This document shows, piece by piece, positions 23,134 to 34,399 of a stretch of DNA of 64,000 nt. The position numbers were made by a program, and so were the translations under genes. The number at the start of each line of letters is the position of its first letter. Within the stretch, counting starts at the first letter, position 1. This DNA is from Piezodorus guildinii (taxonomy: Eukaryota; Arthropoda; Insecta; Hemiptera; Pentatomidae). Under the pieces are notes generated by a model. It was not told where the DNA came from. It made no database searches and saw only the letters and a list, made by a program, of their open reading frames with translations. Location: positions 111,071,436 to 111,135,435 of the forward strand of contig CM041292.1 of the NCBI GenBank assembly GCA_023052935.1, given 5' to 3'.

Positions 23134-23428
23134 GGGATCACTTGTAGCTGGGTGGCTAGCGTGACAGCCTTCCATGCTAAAGGTCACGGGTTCAAACCCG
23201 CAGGTGGTCCTAGGATTTTTTAATGGGAGTAAAAAATCCTTAGTTACTCCGTCCTTTGGAGGGGACGTTAAAAGGTGGTCCCGAGCCTGTGCGATGTCAG
23301 GTACTCGTTAAAGATCCCTATCCTAATAAAACCTGGATAGGCAAAATTTAGGACTCCCACTGTAGCATCGTCCGATTAGCCATAGTAGCATAAAGTGACG
23401 TTAAATAAATAAACAAACAAACATAAAC
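23134..23428 (+). mobile_element. tRNA-derived SINE, full length, 15-bp target duplication
   Basis: AAACTGATTATTAGG is duplicated perfectly at 23119-23133 and 23429-23443. The copy shows the head GATCACTTGTAGCTGGGTGG, B box GGTTCAAACC, the conserved body and the tail with (AAAC)n plus ATAAAC. Confidence 0.95.
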
Positions 23429-23564
23429 AAACTGATTATTAGGTTAAAACCATGTGATCAAAATAATAGCGGTGATTGAAGACGTGCTAAATATATCAAT
23501 AAAAATGCATAAAATGATGAAAACAATAAATTAATGGTGATATATTACGAGGTTAGGTGCTTCT

Positions 23565-23725
23565 GACGTATAGTAGGAAATATAGTACCTTTTGGAAGGA
23601 AATGAAAGGAAAGGTTATATCTGTTTACATAGGATATAAAACGTTTTTGGAAAGAAAAACATGGATAATAGTACCTTTTTGGAAATGAAATAAAATTGTG
23701 GATTTAGTACCTTTTGGAAATCAAC
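23565..23725 (+). repeat. degenerate short repeats related to 22435-22530
   Basis: TATAGTACCTTTTGGAA, GGATAATAGTACCTTTTTGG and GGATTTAGTACCTTTTGGAA recur with irregular spacing. The full-length SINE lies between this block and the first. Confidence 0.6.
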
Positions 23726-23729
23726 GTCT

Positions 23730-24597
23730 CAATTGCTAACACTTCCCCAAATACTTGCATATTTGATAAATAAGAGCTGAGGCCACATAGTAATTCGATA
23801 ATGGCGGGATCTGTTGAAAATTACTGTAGTATTGATTTGGCGTCATTTTCGAATTACTAGGTGGCGTGAAACTCAGATTTTGAAAGTAGAATGAGCATAT
23901 GTCAGTAATTAGGGTAGTATCAGCAATTGGTACCTTTGCCCTATTTATCAAGAATTTAATTTACAATAAAAAAAAAGATCATAGTTAAGTGTTATTAAAC
24001 ATAGTGAGGTACCGAAAATATCCCTCAAGTTAACCGGCTGTGAGGAACGCGAAAGAATGGAAAGAAGACCCATTCACAAGAACGGACAACAGGGTCAATT
24101 GGTCGGGAAGAGTCCAAGTGGAACAAGTTTTCTAATAAACTGTACTTCAAAAGAAGAAGAACAATTATCGATTATTAGTGACCATTTTATAAATCATCTG
24201 GAACTATCCAGATGATAATTATTAAAATATTATTGGTCATATGTTTAGAGAATATTTCACTATGAGTTACTGTAACAGGGCTTGTTCTTGTTTTTATGAT
24301 ATAACTGAGCCAAAACGTAGCTGAGACCTATGCCTGGTTGTTTGAAGAAAGTGAAGTTGCAGCTGCCCAGCTTCGATTCCACTCAAAAGTAAGTCCTTCG
24401 TCTGTAAAGGCCAAATCCTTCCGGTCTACTAGCCAAAGTAACAGAAGTAGAAATCTATTTTAGACAGACTAGATTAGTTACTTTTAATTGATCGAAATCG
24501 AATTAAATATTTAAGAATCACATATCAATTTTAAATATTATAAAATAATGAATAATAACAGATTAATTAAGTAGGCCGTGGGATTTATTATGTTGTC
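23730..24597. other. intron sequence, nothing recognised
   Basis: The ORF at 23736-23951 (minus) has no recognisable motif. No other signal is supported. Confidence 0.4.
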
Positions 24598-24611
24598 ATA
24601 TTAGGTATACA

Positions 24612-25039
24612 AAAAAGACACACATTCAAAAAATACAAACCTTTCAATCCAAATTTTTAAGACTGACAACGAACTCACCACCTTATGTTTCAAACGATAC
24701 TCTTCATACCGACTTACGCATTCCGACTACAACAAACCACATTCGAATGTCGTACAAAAGATTTTACGACCAACTACATGGACACACTAACCAATTTGTT
24801 CAAAATATGGCTACAACTGACAAACCCTGACATAACTCGGCGTAGACTGAAAAGGAGTTGGATGAGGGACCTCCTAGCCTAAAATAATAGATCCTGTTTG
24901 AATGTCAGGAGGATGCACCAATGGGTGCTGTCTCCCTCATGCCTAACCATGCCATGTCTCCTTGTTTATAAAATCCCATTTGCTTTATTGTAAACATTTT
25001 ACAGGTGCAAATAAAATCATTAATAACAAAAAAAAAAAA
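24612..25039 (+). mobile_element. 5'-truncated jockey-like LINE with target duplication
   Basis: Frame-broken translation gives FQSKFLRLTTNSPPYVSNDT, LHTDLRIPTTTNHI and, in the ORF at 24685-24882, ITRRRLKRSWMRDLLA. This is the C-terminus of jockey-type RT proteins (PPYVSND.LH.DL.IP ... RRLKR.W..DLL). A 3' UTR and poly(A) follow. ATATTAGGTATACA is duplicated at 24598-24611 and 25040-25053, defining both ends of the ~430-bp insertion. Confidence 0.9.
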
Positions 25040-25054
25040 ATATTAGGTATACAG

Positions 25055-26340
25055 AGCCAATTCGAATCTCAAGCGGGTTAAAAATGTATTTATACGTGGC
25101 CCCACAGACTAAAAGCCTTCCTTTACACTGTGGTTAGGAACGTTTAGCCACCTATAGTATAACCTGTCTCAACAGAGTTAAACAACCAAAATAGTTCGAG
25201 ATAAAAACGAAATTTAAAAACAATCTGTTTTGCGCCAAACAGCACCAACACCTACTTTTCAAGTTAAAATAGAATGGTTTTATTTAAATTTTATTGCATT
25301 TTTAACTGTAAAAGTTTTCGTAGATATTTATTTTTCATAGATACATCTATTATCAAAATAATCTAAAAGTAGAAATTACCAGTTAAAACTATAACTTGTA
25401 ATTCTCCTTGAATTTTCAGACGTCTATTTTCTGTCGAAAATAACTATTTATACTTTTCTCCTTTAGTTAATTATCAAATTCTTTTATAGTTAATGGACCT
25501 ACATTTATTACTACGCCTAACAATGAGTTACTGTTAATTATTTTTAATAATAAAGAAAAAGTATTTAAGTAGATGACATGGAAATGCAGTAATCAAATTC
25601 AGTCCAATTTTTTCAAAACTATTATATTAAGGAGCATTTAAGATATAGTTATAGCTATTTTAATCGAAGTCAGCTCTAAAGCTGTTTTAGATACAGGGTA
25701 TTGTTTAAATGTCCATCTGGGGTGTATAGCTGTCTTAAATATGATATTTCAGTTTCAAACAATTTCACATTTCCGCGCTATAACGTTTTGAGATGTATTT
25801 GAAATGTTTAAGTCGTATAGAAATTTCCTTTAGTTTTTAGTGAAACATATAATTTCATGAAAAAAGTAGAAATTTCTAAACAAAAATCATTTAATATATA
25901 ATTTAATATGAATTTTTGTTTCTTACATAAATACATACATACTACGTGATTTTTTACATAATAATTTTCCCAAATAAACATATTTTGAAAAACTTACTAT
26001 CGAAAAGCTCCGCTAGTACCATAGTATTGTATACCAGAACATAAATCGCTAATTATTTCCAATCATCATAGTTATTTATTACTTCTAGTTAGGATTGATT
26101 AGAAATGGGTGAATATGAAATATGAAAGGTTGTGATAGTCAACTTCACGCGAAAATAGCATAAATTTCTTAAATTAGTTATTTTTTTATTTCCGCAATTA
26201 AGATTAGTGATATACATGTATAAATACCGTTGGAAAGATGTTAGATGAAACTATTATCTAACATACTAAGTTTCAGACGCTAATCCTAAGGAACGTTAAG
26301 GGTATAAATTTAAATGAATGTCGCAGATAAATATTTCTTA
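25055..26340. other. intron sequence, weak repeat traces only
   Basis: 26205-26340 weakly resembles a middle part of the 0.8 kb element (GATATACATGTATAAATACC, GTTGGAAAG, minus strand). The remainder shows nothing I can assign. Confidence 0.35.
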
Positions 26341-26359
26341 TTTAATCTAAAACAAATGT

Positions 26360-26585
26360 ATTCCCCGGCAGGTGACCCTCCGATTTTTTTTAAGGTTGTG
26401 AAAATCCTAGGTTATGCCGTCCTGTGAAATGGTGCTCCCAAGCCTATGCGATGTTAAGTACTCGTTAAAGATCTATATTCTAATCAAACATTCATAGGCA
26501 AAATTAAGGACTCCCACTCTATCATCGCACGATTAGCCTCACTAGCGTAAGTGAGTCGTCAGTAAATGACGTTAAATGAATAAAA
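26360..26585 (+). mobile_element. tRNA-derived SINE, old diverged body fragment
   Basis: It retains AAAATCCTAGG, GTACTCGTTAAAGATC, CATAGGCAAAATTAAGGACT and CGATTAGCC...GTCAGTAAATGACGTTAAAT. The tRNA head is lost and a short GTGAGTCGTCAGTAAATGAC insertion is present. Confidence 0.8.
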
Positions 26586-26599
26586 AAATCTTTATTCTA

Positions 26600-26690
26600 A
26601 CGTTTTTCAAATATATCTTAATTTAAAAGTTCTTAAATTGATTTTAACACGGTAAGTATGTGAAATTCGTAGATTTTTATTTCCGAAACA
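26600..26690 (-). repeat. 0.8 kb element, 5' terminus fragment
   Basis: TTCTTAAATTGATTTTAACA followed by CGGTAAGTATGTGAAATTCG is the family's 5' end on the minus strand, with substitutions. Confidence 0.6.
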
Positions 26691-26912
26691 CTTTACTGTT
26701 GTAGGTTATTATAGTTCTTATGCATCAAAAGCGAATTTGTTGTTGCCACCGAAAGTAGCGTCTGAAAAAATTAAAAATCTCTATTAAGATAAAAATATAA
26801 CTGGTCACGTTATTCCTGATCGTTAGAAAGCCCAACCCTGGAGATTAAATCTCTTGAAAGAACCTTTAATAAATCATCCATCTTAAGGACACGTAAAAAA
26901 AATGTGATATAT

Positions 26913-26915
<3 letters not shown>

Positions 26916-26982
<67 letters not shown>
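26916..26982. repeat. (TA)n microsatellite
   Basis: 67 bases of alternating A and T. The right-hand neighbour (AGGACAATGATAAGGCTATA) recurs in diverged form near 27277-27310. Confidence 0.9.
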
Positions 26983-26985
<3 letters not shown>

Positions 26986-27427
26986 TTCTATAACAAATAG
27001 GACAATGATAAGGCTATATAAGGAAAAATAATTAAAAGTAAAAATCTTATCTAACCCCCCTTGTCATAGCACACCAAAGGTTTCAGTTGATAAAATGTGT
27101 CGTTTTTTTTGTTTTTTTTTATCTCAATTTCTTAGTTAATTAGGTAATGTTCGCTCAGTTCATTTTGAGATATTTCCGTATATACATCGCGAAAAATGAA
27201 TTTTTGACAATTTTGAAAATTCAAATACAAAAAAGGACAATGTTCATAAGATCAAAATGTTTACTGCAAGTAGGACTAAGGCTAAGCTATAAAAGGAAAA
27301 ATAATCAAAGGTGAGTCTCTTTGTCCTTATCTATTAAGCATTTTTTAATCACATTTCTTCACAAAAAAATGCAAAGCAATGTTCTCATCTTATTGTTAAT
27401 TTTTGTTTTGATTTGATATCTAAAAAA

Positions 27428-28054
27428 TCTGGTGCGGGCAACACACGACTTTCACTTACCTGCATTTTTAAAATCAATGAAAGAATTTTCAAAAACAGTT
27501 AGAGATAAAAATACGTCAAACTATTAAGGAATTAATTAAATTTATAAAATAACCGTTTAGCTTTCCAACGGTATATCATACATTTATATTACTGCTCTTA
27601 TGTTCAAAAACGAAAAATTGCATTAAAAAATTATTTTTTCTGTTTTCTCCTTTAGTTGGGTATCGAGTTGATTCAATTTATATATTTACCAGTTTTTCAT
27701 CAGCGTTATCAAGATAATCCAGTTATTATTATTGAATCTACAAAATTAAAGGTACTTTAGGGGAAGAAAATTTAAAATATCGGCATTTAAGCCCTGTCAG
27801 ACCATTTTTATCTAAATGAAACCTACATGATATTAAAGCCCATTAAATTTTACATCGATATAGCGAGTTTAATCAAAATCGTCGGAACCGTTTTCGAGAA
27901 AATCGAAAAAAAGGTGCAAAATGCATAAAGTATAAAGTGCCTCTTCTGATAAGCTTATTTTGATGAAAAAAGTTTTGTCACGTCTCGGGCGTATAGTTGT
28001 CTTAAATATGAAATTTCAGTTTTATAGGACTTACCGATTCCGCCCGGGAGTTAC

Positions 28055-28090
<36 letters not shown>

Positions 28091-28224
28091 GACCTTTTTG
28101 CGGGACTTGGTTATTTGGACTCAGGGGACCCTAAAACGTGTATTTCCGTTGAAAACTGGAATTCGAAAATTTTCACGATCGCAATACTTCCCCTTACTAT
28201 ATATAGTAAGTGAAAGTAAAAATT
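27428..28224 (+). mobile_element. 0.8 kb inverted-terminal element, best full-length copy
   Basis: Reference copy of the family. The 5' end reads CTGGTGCGGGCAACACACGA and includes ACTTTCACTTAC at 27448-27459. The 3' end carries its exact complement GTAAGTGAAAGT at 28206-28217. A perfect 18-bp palindrome at 28193-28210 (9-bp arms) overlaps the 3' inverted repeat. An internal (CA)n tract lies at 28054-28090. There is no coding capacity. The ends are asymmetric: the inverted 12-mer is about 20 bases inside the 5' edge but only about 7 from the 3' edge. It could be a MITE or a Helentron-type non-autonomous element. Confidence 0.85.
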
Positions 28225-28229
28225 ACAGG

Positions 28230-30530
28230 AATTAGAAAGATTTTCCCATCACATGTTCTGGCCGTGAAGCTGACTTAAAACACTAAAAGTATTGGTTAGA
28301 ATTTTTTTTTATTTATGGTTTTATATTTACGAAAGGATGGAAAAAAAACTGGTCAAAAAATCATGAAAATCAAAAATGCCGAGCGGCAAAATTAATGAAA
28401 ATTGGACGATTTCAAATGGATTGACCCACGCCCTAAAACCGAACAAAACAAACAGAAATTTCGGATATTTGCAAATAATGGAAGATTTTAATATTTTCCA
28501 CATCATTATTATTAAGAAACATTTTGGTATTGTATTATCTTTGCTCAATTTCAGATTTTAAAAATGGGTAATGCAATAGTTGGTCGAGAGAACACAGGAA
28601 AGGGTAGAGCTTTAAATAAAAATAAGAAATTACCCTATAAAATCCGAATCTCGAAGAGAATAGCCCAAAAACTAACTCAATTTTATAATTTGCAAATTAA
28701 CCATCAATCGCCAATGCCTCATCTTTGTGTTTTATAATATAGGAATATATTTTTAAACATATGAGATCTCTATCAAATCGCATATTATCCGTTTATGTAT
28801 CGGGATTGCACTTACATAAGTTTTTCCCACCTTACGATTAGATATAGGTATGATGCGTTAGTAAAACAATTAGATAATTTAACTGCCTGAGTTAATTTAG
28901 TTGCACAATTTTTTTTAAATTTCCGTCATTGTTCTGAAAAGTTGAATTGGATTCTATCTCGTTTACAGAATTGAAAATCCCGGGTAAAACATTTTTCAGG
29001 TCTATACTTCTTTTTTAGCAGATTTTAATATCTTTTTAAGTTAACTTCAAAGCTGAAAATAAGTTTTAGGAAAATGTGTCTTTGCCTGGTATGAAATGAA
29101 TCATTAATAGAAAAAAACATTATGATTACCAACACGGTATAGATAATATATTTTTTAATTCTAAACTTCTTTTGACTCATTTCTTGTTATATCTCTAATT
29201 ATTTGTATTTTATTCTTCTGCTATATCCTGTATATATTTTATGAAATGATGTAGTGATATTTATAATTTTCGAAATACTTTATGAAATGATACATCACCA
29301 ATAATAAGAGAAATCCTCCATAAAGAATTCTACATGAATTCCTCAAAACGTCACTTGCCTCTTAAATATATTTCCTTAATTTCAGGTAAAGTTGAAAAAT
29401 TAAGACAGCAGACAAGATATAAAGAGATTTTCAAAAACTACATTTCTGTAGATGCTTATTCTTAAATATACGATTCTTCTTGAGATTGATTTTTACACCT
29501 TTCCGATTTTCATTTTTTCGAAATTTGTTTATTGTATGAAAAGGCGGGCCAAGTATTAAGCGATTTGGTAACGGAATTTTACGTTGTTTAACGCCCTCAT
29601 GCACTTTAACTAGGGCAATAAAAACGGTCTATCCTGAATTCAATTTGTATAATATCGTTCTTGAAAGATATTATAATATCTTATAATACATATTATAATC
29701 ATACAAAAGCAGGATGAAGTCACTCTATCATTCGTGCTACCAACATTAAGAAGTCTTTCAAAGTACTAATTCCATTATAATTGTTTTTCTTGCGTGCTAA
29801 CTCGCAACACGGAAAGTATCATTGGGGTCTGTTTAAGTTGCCATCATCATTATCACTTTTCGTCTTTGAATTAATTACCATTGTTATATAATTTGTTTTA
29901 GTTATAACAGGTTTTAATATCGTAAATAAGGTTTTATAAGATTAGTTAAAAACCATATAGATTAATTTTATTCCAAATTTTAATATAATTAGTATAATAA
30001 GGTCTCTAAAAAAAGCTGAACCTTATAAATGCTGTTCAAATATTTTCCCTCCGTTGAGGTAGAACTATTACCCTAACGACTTGAGCCCGCCTTCACAAGC
30101 ATCAATGATCAATTATAACGGCTATCTATTCAGACTAATCGGACTTGGTCGAATTGTAAACATGTTATCGATCTTCTTGTCAATAAAATCGGGAAATAAG
30201 TCTTTAATCGATTTAAAAATAATTGAATATTAGAAAACTGTCACAATTGATATGCGGGATCGTTGACACTCTTACTGATCTACACGTACATTCACCGATG
30301 TTTTCAAACGGTTTAAAAAATTCTATCTTAACGAAAAAAAATGCAAACGTGTTTTTATTAAAACCAATATGATGTATATGGTCACGTCCACATTCCAATA
30401 TGTCATGAGAATAATTTATATAAAATAATACAGTATATATATTACATTATGTACGGTTTATATATTGCATAGGTAGCAAGTTACATTATAAATGGATTTA
30501 TATTTTTTTTTAACGTATAATCACTCTAGC
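28230..30530. other. intron sequence, nothing recognised
   Basis: AT-rich with only short, unrecognised ORFs on both strands. No repeat family boundary was found. Confidence 0.4.
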
Positions 30531-30534
30531 CCAC

Positions 30535-30588
30535 TTTTTTTCAATTCTAGCTTGCTCTTTAGTTCATGACAATCCTCCGAGGATCTAA

Positions 30589-30653
<65 letters not shown>

Positions 30654-30710
30654 CGAGACCCTCTTGTTTAGATTGGTAACTGGAGTGCTGCCAATGTGCA
30701 GTTTCTAATC
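30535..30710 (+). pseudogene. 3' end of a jockey-like LINE interrupted by (TA)n
   Basis: CATGACAATCCTCCGAGG and, beyond the array, CGAGACCCTCTTGTTTAG and TGGAGTGCTGCCAAT match consecutive parts of the LINE end at 40600-40690. The ~20 bases between them in that copy are replaced by (TA)n at 30592-30651. Confidence 0.7.
30592..30651. repeat. (TA)n microsatellite within LINE sequence
   Basis: 60 bases of alternating A and T between two halves of a LINE 3' end. Confidence 0.95.
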
Positions 30711-30719
30711 TAATTTTTT

Positions 30720-31582
30720 AAACTCACTTAGATCCCGAAATTGCATCTATAGGCCTCCAAACGCACCTTTCTCAAATTGAAGACTGGTGTAACAACTGGA
30801 GAATCAAAGTCAATCAATCCAAATGCAAACATGTCACCTTTACCCTTCGAAGACAATCCTGTCCTCCAGTACTCTTTAACTCTGTTCCGCTTCCTTTCTC
30901 CGACACAGCCCGATATCTTGGCTTCCTTCTGGACAAAAGACTAAATCGACGATTTGGACAATTATACAGACTACTGAACAGAAATTCAAAACTATCTATC
31001 AAGAACAAACTTTAATATACAAGACAGTACTGAAACCCATCTGGACCTACGGACTTGAACTGTGGGGGACAGCCAAATTTTCTAACATCACACGCATTCA
31101 ATCCTTCCAATCTAAAGTCCTCCGAACAATAGTTAATGCCCCATATTATGTATCCAACCATACCTTACACCGCGACCTAAATATTCCATTTATTTTAGAC
31201 CTTATACCATTAAAATTCTCTAAATTTCATCAGAACCTTATCCATCACCCTAATCCCCTAGCTCAATCCTTATCCAGCTCCACGCATAGTTACCATCCTC
31301 CTAGAAGGTTGAAACGGCAGTGGCCTCGTGACCTCTTGTATATTGGAGTTCTAGCATTGGCTAGATTCTCCACTCACGTGCTGTATGTTTGTGAATTGTA
31401 TATAGGTATGAGTGACTTTTGTATATATTTTTATTGATTTTGTTTTGTATATATGTAGATTGTATTATTTTTATTATATTAATTTATTGTTTTGTATATA
31501 TCGTGTGAATGTAGTACGTTATCACTATTAAAAATGTCCTGAATTGGACAGATTGTAATATTGCTCAATAAAGAATTGTTTC
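30720..31582 (+). mobile_element. 5'-truncated jockey-like LINE, same family as 49883-54693
   Basis: It begins at DPEIASIG, collinear with residues around 53600 of the nearly intact copy. It continues through FTLRRQSCPP, DTARYLGFLLDKRL, an in-frame loss of 13 residues (WNPHTRLKRQEL region), then RRFGQLYRLLNRNSKLSI. A one-base deletion at KNKL shifts the frame. The 3' UTR differs from the intact copy and ends near TGTTTCTT. Confidence 0.88.
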
Positions 31583-31734
31583 TTAAAAATTTTTAAAAAT
31601 GTATTTTATCATATAGCATATTTACTAGTGGTATTATCAAATAAAGTTGTACTTTTAAATAAATAAATGTACAAAACGGAGATTCAACAGCTTCAGCTAA
31701 GCTTTACACTTTATACAATATATATACTTTCTAT

Positions 31735-32520
31735 TACCTAGATATAAAATATATATTGCAAATCGTGAAGATCTTGGAATACCAGTTTTCTACGCAAATA
31801 CAAGTTTTAGAGCCCCTTGAGTCCAAATAACCCAGTCCCGCAAATAGGTCTGTGTGTGTGTGTGTGTGTGGTAAGTCTAGCACAAAAACAAAAGTCGTAC
31901 GAAACTGAAATTTCGTATTCAAGATACGCCCGAGATGTTACGCTTCTTGTGTTTTTTTTTTTTGTTTTTTTTACCGCTTTAATATCATATCAGTTTCATT
32001 CTGATTGAAATATTCTGACAGAGCTTAAATGCCGATTTTTTAAATTTTCTTCCCCTAAAGTAATATTAATATTGTAGGTTCGAAAAAAATTAACCATATC
32101 ATCTCTTTAGCATTGATAAAAAGGAGGTAAATATATAAGTTGAACAAACTCGATATCCAACTAAAGGGGAAAATCGCAAAAAATATTTTTGTATGCAATT
32201 TTTATGTTTTTGAACATAAGAACAGTAATATTACATGTATAATATATCGTTGTAAAGCTAATGATTTTAGAAAAAAATATTATCTCATATACAATCTTGT
32301 AAAAGTTTGTGGAGAGTGATGAAAATTCGATAAAACTAACTGATTGTTTTAGATAATAATATAATAGATTATTTAACAGGACACGTGTTTCTATAGAAAT
32401 TCAATTTAATTAATTATTTATTAGTTTCACGTATTTTCATCTCTAACTGTATTTGTGAATTCTTAAATTGATTTTAAAAACAGAGGTAAGTGAAAGTCGT
32501 GTGTTCCTCGCACTAATTTT
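31735..32520 (-). repeat. 0.8 kb element, nearly full length
   Basis: Minus-strand copy. The 3' part has TTGAGTCCAAATAACCCAGT, a (TG)n tract at 31851-31871 and GTAAGTCTAGCAC. The 5' end has AGAGGTAAGTGAAAGTCGTG at about 32484-32503. About 200 bases of the middle are replaced by a T-rich stretch at 31948-31975. It faces the copy at 32828-33405 head to head. Confidence 0.85.
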
Positions 32521-32827
32521 TTTTTTCTTTTAATATTCATTTGTTAATCAATTCTGTGGAATTAAACTACCTACCCCTAACTCTGGGAACCGCATGACGT
32601 TACAGTCTTGCGGGTAAGGTGTACCAACGCATCAGGCGAAGTTCTACCGATGAAAAGACATCGCCAGGAATAATCATCATATATGTATAGGTTTAAATCG
32701 TATGTATAGACTAGGCTAGGGGTGTGGTTGTGAAAGTCGTAATTCCACAGTGTGTTTCTTCTTCTGATTACTCTACAGAGATTCTGCTGATCGGTGAACT
32801 GTTCAAGTCATGTTTTGAATAAAAAAA

Positions 32828-33405
32828 AACACACGACTTTCACTTACCTCTGCAGTTAAAATCAATTTAAGAAATTTTCAATACTGTTAGAGATGAAAAT
32901 AAATCATTCAAAAATGATTACATTTAGTTTCAATAGAAACATGTGTTTTATTAAATAATCGATTATATTATTATCTACGAAAATCAGTTAGTTTTATTGA
33001 CTTTCCATCACTCTACGTTACTTTTTATAAGTGTATAAGATAATATTTTTTCTAAAATCTTTAGGTTTCAAACGGTATATTATACGTATTTATGTTCAAA
33101 AACATCAAAATTTCCAAAAAAAAAAAACAACATGTATTTGGTCTTTTCTCTTTTAGTTGGATATCGTTTACGTCAAATTTATATATTTATCCCATTTTTA
33201 TCAATACTAAAAATATGATATAGTTATTTTTATAGAATCTGTAAAATTAAAGGTACTTTAGAGGAAGAAAATTTAAGATATCGGCATTTAAGCCTTGTCA
33301 TAATATTTCAATCAGAATGAAACCTACATGATATTGAGGCCCATTAAATTTTACATTGATACTCCCTATATCAATTTAGTAAGTTTTATTAAAATTGATA
33401 ACTGT
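32828..33405 (+). repeat. 0.8 kb element, 5' three-quarters
   Basis: Begins ACACACGACTTTCACTTACC and follows the family through GTTTTATTAAATAATCGATT, GGTACTTTAGAGGAAGAAAA and CCCATTAAATTTTACATTGA, then breaks off before the CA-tract region. Confidence 0.85.
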
Positions 33406-33935
33406 AACTGGGGAAACCCTATTCTAATCATTATAAAGTCTGATGGAAGTATAAGATTATGTGTAAATTAAAAAAAAAGTTAAACCAACTGACACACTGT
33501 TCTATACCTACAATGGATTATATTCCTTTTATACTAATAGATACTGAATTATTCTGCTATCTAGATCTCATCAGAAGGCATATGTACTCTTCGAAATGGC
33601 TAAAATTCAGACCATATCTACGCACAAAGGAATCTACAAGGTAAATCGCCTTACCTTTCAATCTTAAAAAATCTTAAAGCTGTACCTTCTACTCCATAAT
33701 TGTGTATTGTCTACCAAAATTATAATACCTAACCCACATATTTACTTGACCGAATCAGCTTTAAAAATATAATCCATATCTTAACAATAAGAAATTTCAG
33801 TTCTTCTAAACTAAATTAAAATATTTGGATCATGTTATCCGAAATAATGGTTCCTAAAAATCCTGATAAGGTTAAAGCAATTTTAAAAGAGCGAGACCTG
33901 TTGATGCCAACGATTTTAACTGTTTTTTGAGAATT
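33406..33935. other. intron sequence, nothing recognised
   Basis: The small ORF at 33459-33644 has no recognisable motif. Confidence 0.4.
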
Positions 33936-33942
33936 TACTCAC

Positions 33943-34390
33943 CGGATTCATAGAAAATGTCAGCTAGCACGGTTCCTTCACATACACTTCTATAGACAAA
34001 ATCTGACATTTCAGAGGACAAGTGTATGTGAAGCAGCTTTTGCTTAAGGCCAAAGAAGAAATCGCCAGTGACAAGGTTCTTTGCCAGTTTAACCCATGAC
34101 TTCCCAATGCCGTTATTTCTGATGCCAGCCCAACTAGGCGTTGCTGGAAAACTTTCTTCACACACTGTGGGTGGACATAAACTCAGACATGCCTTTGTAT
34201 CTCGTGCATTGACAGCTGCAATATAATTACAACCAAATTGCCCGTGAGGCTTTGGCAATAAATTTTCCATCCACTTTTATGGGCAACACTTTTGCTGGTG
34301 ACTGATAACCAACGTCTATCTAGAAATTCCTCCCAATCGGCCAAGCTATCAGCAATGACGTATGCCAAATCCTTACTATCGCACTATATT
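33943..34390 (-). pseudogene. unassigned coding-like segment on the opposite strand
   Basis: A minus-strand reading (open at 34270-33935) includes NLVTGDFFFGLKQKLLHIHL and SSEMSDFVYRSVCEGTVLAD. It ends IFYESG directly before GTGAGTAAATT, a good splice donor. A second frame upstream reads SLADWEEFLDRRWLSVTSKS. Composition is less AT-rich than the surroundings and the text looks protein-like across a frame change. I cannot name the family. It may be an exon of an unrelated antisense gene, a processed or decayed pseudogene, or a transposon protein. Confidence 0.35.
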
Positions 34391-34399
34391 ACGAGGTCA

